NCBI GenBank assembly: GCA_036395115.1
Contig: DASWDU010000005.1
Location: forward strand, 96,560-160,559
Length of the DNA: 64,000 nt
Direction of reading: 5' to 3'
Source of the DNA: Thermoplasmata archaeon
GTDB lineage: Archaea > Thermoplasmatota > Thermoplasmata > RBG-16-68-12
Shown: in pieces, positions 62,573 to 64,000 of the stretch
Numbering within the stretch: the first letter of the stretch is position 1
How the letters are laid out: every line of letters starts with the position of its first letter
Position numbers and translations under genes: made by a program
The notes under the pieces: generated by a model
Database searches by the model: none
The model's input: only the letters and a program-made list of their open reading frames with translations
What the model was told of the DNA's origin: nothing

Positions 62573-63115
62573 GTGCCGTTGCTCACTGGGGGCGGCCGGC
62601 CCAAGAAATTCTTCGATCGGTTGGCGAGCCGATACGATCGGATCAACGCGCGAATCTACAGGGGGGAATGGCTCGACCGCGTCCGGCTGGCAATCCGAGG
62701 GAAGCGCGTCCTGGATGTCGGCGTGGGAACCGGTTTCACGACGAATCACCTCGATGAAGCGGTGGGGATCGACCTCTCGCGCGAGATGCTCCGCCGCGCC
62801 CGATATCGAGGCCACCTGGTCCAGGCCGATTTCATGCGCCCCCCGTTCCGAGGGCCCACGTTCGACTCGATCGTGTTCGCAGGGTCGTTCTACTACCTCC
62901 CGAGCGCGCCCGTGGGGGCGGCCATCGCGGCGGAGCTGCTACGGCCCGAAGGTCGCGTGATCATCTTGTCTCCCGCCACTCTCCTCCTCGCGGCTTTCGT
63001 GCCGATCTACACGGAATCGGACTACCGCGAGTTGATGGCTCGCGCGGGGCTCCGCCTCCTTTCGTACGAACGACTTAACTGGGCCGCGTGCCTCGTCATC
63101 GCGGAGAAGCCGTAG
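62573..63115 (+). CDS. SAM-dependent methyltransferase (UbiE-like)
   Basis: A 180-residue class I methyltransferase. It starts KKFFDRLASRYDRINARIYRGEW, like UbiE/menaquinone methyltransferases. Motif I is RVLDVGVGTGFTTNHL, then VGIDLSREMLRRAR, FDSIVFAGSFYYLPS (motif IV) and LLRPEGRVIILSP. The substrate is unknown; quinone or small-molecule methylation is the usual role. It is shorter than typical UbiE. GTG start, with TATA-like CAATAGGAAC about 27 bp upstream. Its end overlaps a tiny convergent gene by 20 bp. Confidence 0.8.
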   Translation: MPLLTGGGRPKKFFDRLASRYDRINARIYRGEWLDRVRLAIRGKRVLDVGVGTGFTTNHLDEAVGIDLSREMLRRARYRGHLVQADFMRPPFRGPTFDSIVFAGSFYYLPSAPVGAAIAAELLRPEGRVIILSPATLLLAAFVPIYTESDYRELMARAGLRLLSYERLNWAACLVIAEKP

Positions 63116-63200
63116 TTTCCTTCTTGTGAATCGGGCACGGCTTCCCGGCCTTGCAGAACCGGCACTTCTCCGGTTTCATGACGGGAAGGGGCTTGATCAT
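63096..63200 (-). CDS. 34-residue cysteine/histidine miniprotein
   Basis: A very short basic protein with CRFC and CPIH (Cys-X2-Cys-X5-Cys-X2-His) at about residues 12-24, probably one zinc-binding knuckle. ATG 63200 follows the AT-rich GCAAATACGG on the same strand by about 15-20 bp. Similar single-knuckle proteins occur in archaea, with unknown function. The gene overlaps the methyltransferase gene at its 3' end. The short length keeps confidence moderate. Confidence 0.45.
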   Translation of the reverse strand: MIKPLPVMKPEKCRFCKAGKPCPIHKKETTASPR

Positions 63201-63522
63201 CCGACCGTATTTGCGACGCGGCGTATCGGTACCATCCTCCGTCTCGGACCTCACACCGCTTGCACGAGCGGCTTCTCCGCGTCCCAATGCCCGCATCCTA
63301 TAAACCGTTTCTTCCGGACGCTGAAATCGAGGAGGGCGCTCGAACACGCCGGGATTACGACTAGGATCTGTCGGGGGCCACCACCGGAATGCGGCCAGCC
63401 GATTGTGCATGCGGCCAGGATCGCAAGTCGCCGGCTCTCGGATTCAGCATTATCATCGAACTGATGATAATCCTTAGAGAGAACGTTCAAGTAGGAAACG
63501 CGGGTCGAGCGGGAGCAATCGG
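63201..63522. other. 322-bp gene-free stretch upstream of hemA
   Basis: No convincing protein gene is seen on either strand. It holds an AT-rich CCTATAAACC (about 63297-63306) that could be a promoter, and the inverted repeat at 63449-63471. The unusual length for this compact genome suggests regulatory DNA for hemA, or a small RNA that I cannot recognise. Confidence 0.5.
63449..63471. promoter_or_regulatory. Inverted repeat upstream of hemA
   Basis: ATTATCATC and its exact reverse complement GATGATAAT are separated by GAACT, centred about 63 bp before the hemA ATG. The arms are AT-rich in a GC-rich region. A dimeric regulator, for instance one responding to iron or heme, is a reasonable guess, but nothing proves it. 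Confidence 0.5.
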
Positions 63523-64000
63523 ATGGCGTCGAGTCCTCGCGATGCCGCGCCGGGCGCCTCCGCTCCGTCGCGGCTCTTGGTCTTCGGAGCAAACCATCGC
63601 ACGACTCCCCTCGAGATTCGAGAGACCCTGCTCGACCGCGTCACGTATGCGCGGTTCCGCCGCGGACGAACCCCGACGAACGCTCTCCGAGATCTCATCC
63701 TCTTGAAGACCTGCAACCGCGTGGAAGCATATGTGACGACCTCGAACCTGGAGGCGGCGATGTCCGCGCTCGATCGCGGTTTCGGGCTCCCGCAGGGCAG
63801 CGGATACACCTACTGCCTGGAGGGACCGGACGCCGCCGTTCATCTGTTCCACGTGGCAGCGGGCTTGGACTCCGTCGCCCTCGGGGAAAGTCAAGTCGCC
63901 GAGCAAGTTCGTCGAGCCGTCGAACAGCGACCGCGTTCGTGGCGGACGGGCCCGCTGACGGACCTCTTCATCCAAGCCGCCCGAAATGCTTCGCGGTTGC
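63523..64000 (+). CDS. hemA: Glutamyl-tRNA reductase, N-terminal part (cut by window edge)
   Basis: First enzyme of the C5 tetrapyrrole pathway: reduces glutamyl-tRNA(Glu) to glutamate-1-semialdehyde with NADPH. About 159 residues are visible. NHRTTPLEIRE, LKTCNRVEAY (with the nucleophilic Cys) and LDSVALGESQV are diagnostic, and the chain runs off the window in the expected order. The first 15 residues are a short extension beyond other family members. ATG 63523 follows GGGAG at Shine-Dalgarno distance. With the HemL-like enzyme on the other strand and GluRS at the left edge, all three tools for 5-aminolevulinate synthesis are present in this window. Confidence 0.93.
   Translation, partial: MASSPRDAAPGASAPSRLLVFGANHRTTPLEIRETLLDRVTYARFRRGRTPTNALRDLILLKTCNRVEAYVTTSNLEAAMSALDRGFGLPQGSGYTYCLEGPDAAVHLFHVAAGLDSVALGESQVAEQVRRAVEQRPRSWRTGPLTDLFIQAARNASRL

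Overview
The window is archaeal, GC-rich chromosomal DNA, most likely from a member of the Thermoplasmatota or a related euryarchaeal lineage; that placement is inferred, not proven. The supporting genes are aEF-2, aEF-1alpha, archaeal uS12, uS7 and uS10 in str-operon order, a Hef-type helicase, Kae1, an archaeal UbiD-type decarboxylase, and many genes with an AT-rich TATA-like box about 25-40 bp before a GTG, ATG or TTG start. Genes are dense on both strands. Both window ends cut genes: glutamyl-tRNA synthetase on the left and glutamyl-tRNA reductase on the right.

Layout. 0-9 kb: gltX (partial), a PKD/CARDB surface protein, a UbiD-family decarboxylase, a VapBC-like toxin-antitoxin pair, a secreted M6 metalloprotease and a Hef-like helicase without a nuclease domain. 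8.7-16.8 kb: a concentration of zinc-ribbon and membrane-associated proteins (two tiny or small zinc-ribbon proteins, an HtpX-like protease with an EF-hand loop, an SPFH/zinc-ribbon protein with a helical partner, a CTG-started double-zinc-ribbon protein, an MFS transporter and two tandem membrane/winged-helix/zinc-ribbon paralogues), which I read as a membrane-quality-control neighbourhood. 16.8-22.7 kb: str operon (rpsL, rpsG, fusA, a degenerate Nudix protein, EF-1alpha gene, rpsJ). 22.7-29 kb: membrane and surface proteins, tRNA-Ala(UGC), then a small ankyrin/tautomerase islet flanked by a copy of the tRNA 3' end, a DUF4382 protein, a methyltransferase and a phosphoesterase.

28.8-39.8 kb: small regulators and membrane proteins, then central carbon genes: formate-tetrahydrofolate ligase, LacD-type aldolase plus class I fructose-1,6-bisphosphatase (an operon running toward gluconeogenesis), triosephosphate isomerase, and an M29-like protein that seems to have lost its metal ligands. 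39.8-48.9 kb: a secreted LTD/phospholipase-D protein, a Cas4-like iron-sulfur nuclease carrying four inserted transmembrane segments, several small membrane proteins including a frameshifted paralogue, an RHH regulator, kae1, a glycosyltransferase and a Rieske protein.

49-58 kb: a pyrroline-5-carboxylate dehydrogenase-like enzyme followed by a complete oligopeptide ABC importer operon (binding protein, two permeases, two ATPases). The last ATPase has about 170 extra, largely hydrophobic residues between Walker A and the Q-loop, a very unusual place for membrane helices. 58-64 kb: MFS transporter, a beta-keto acid cleavage enzyme, a glutamate-1-semialdehyde aminomutase-like aminotransferase, a secreted protein with bacterial-style expression signals, a methyltransferase, and the start of hemA. 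The two most unusual things here are the two enzymes (Cas4-like nuclease and DppF-like ATPase) whose soluble catalytic folds are interrupted by membrane segments.
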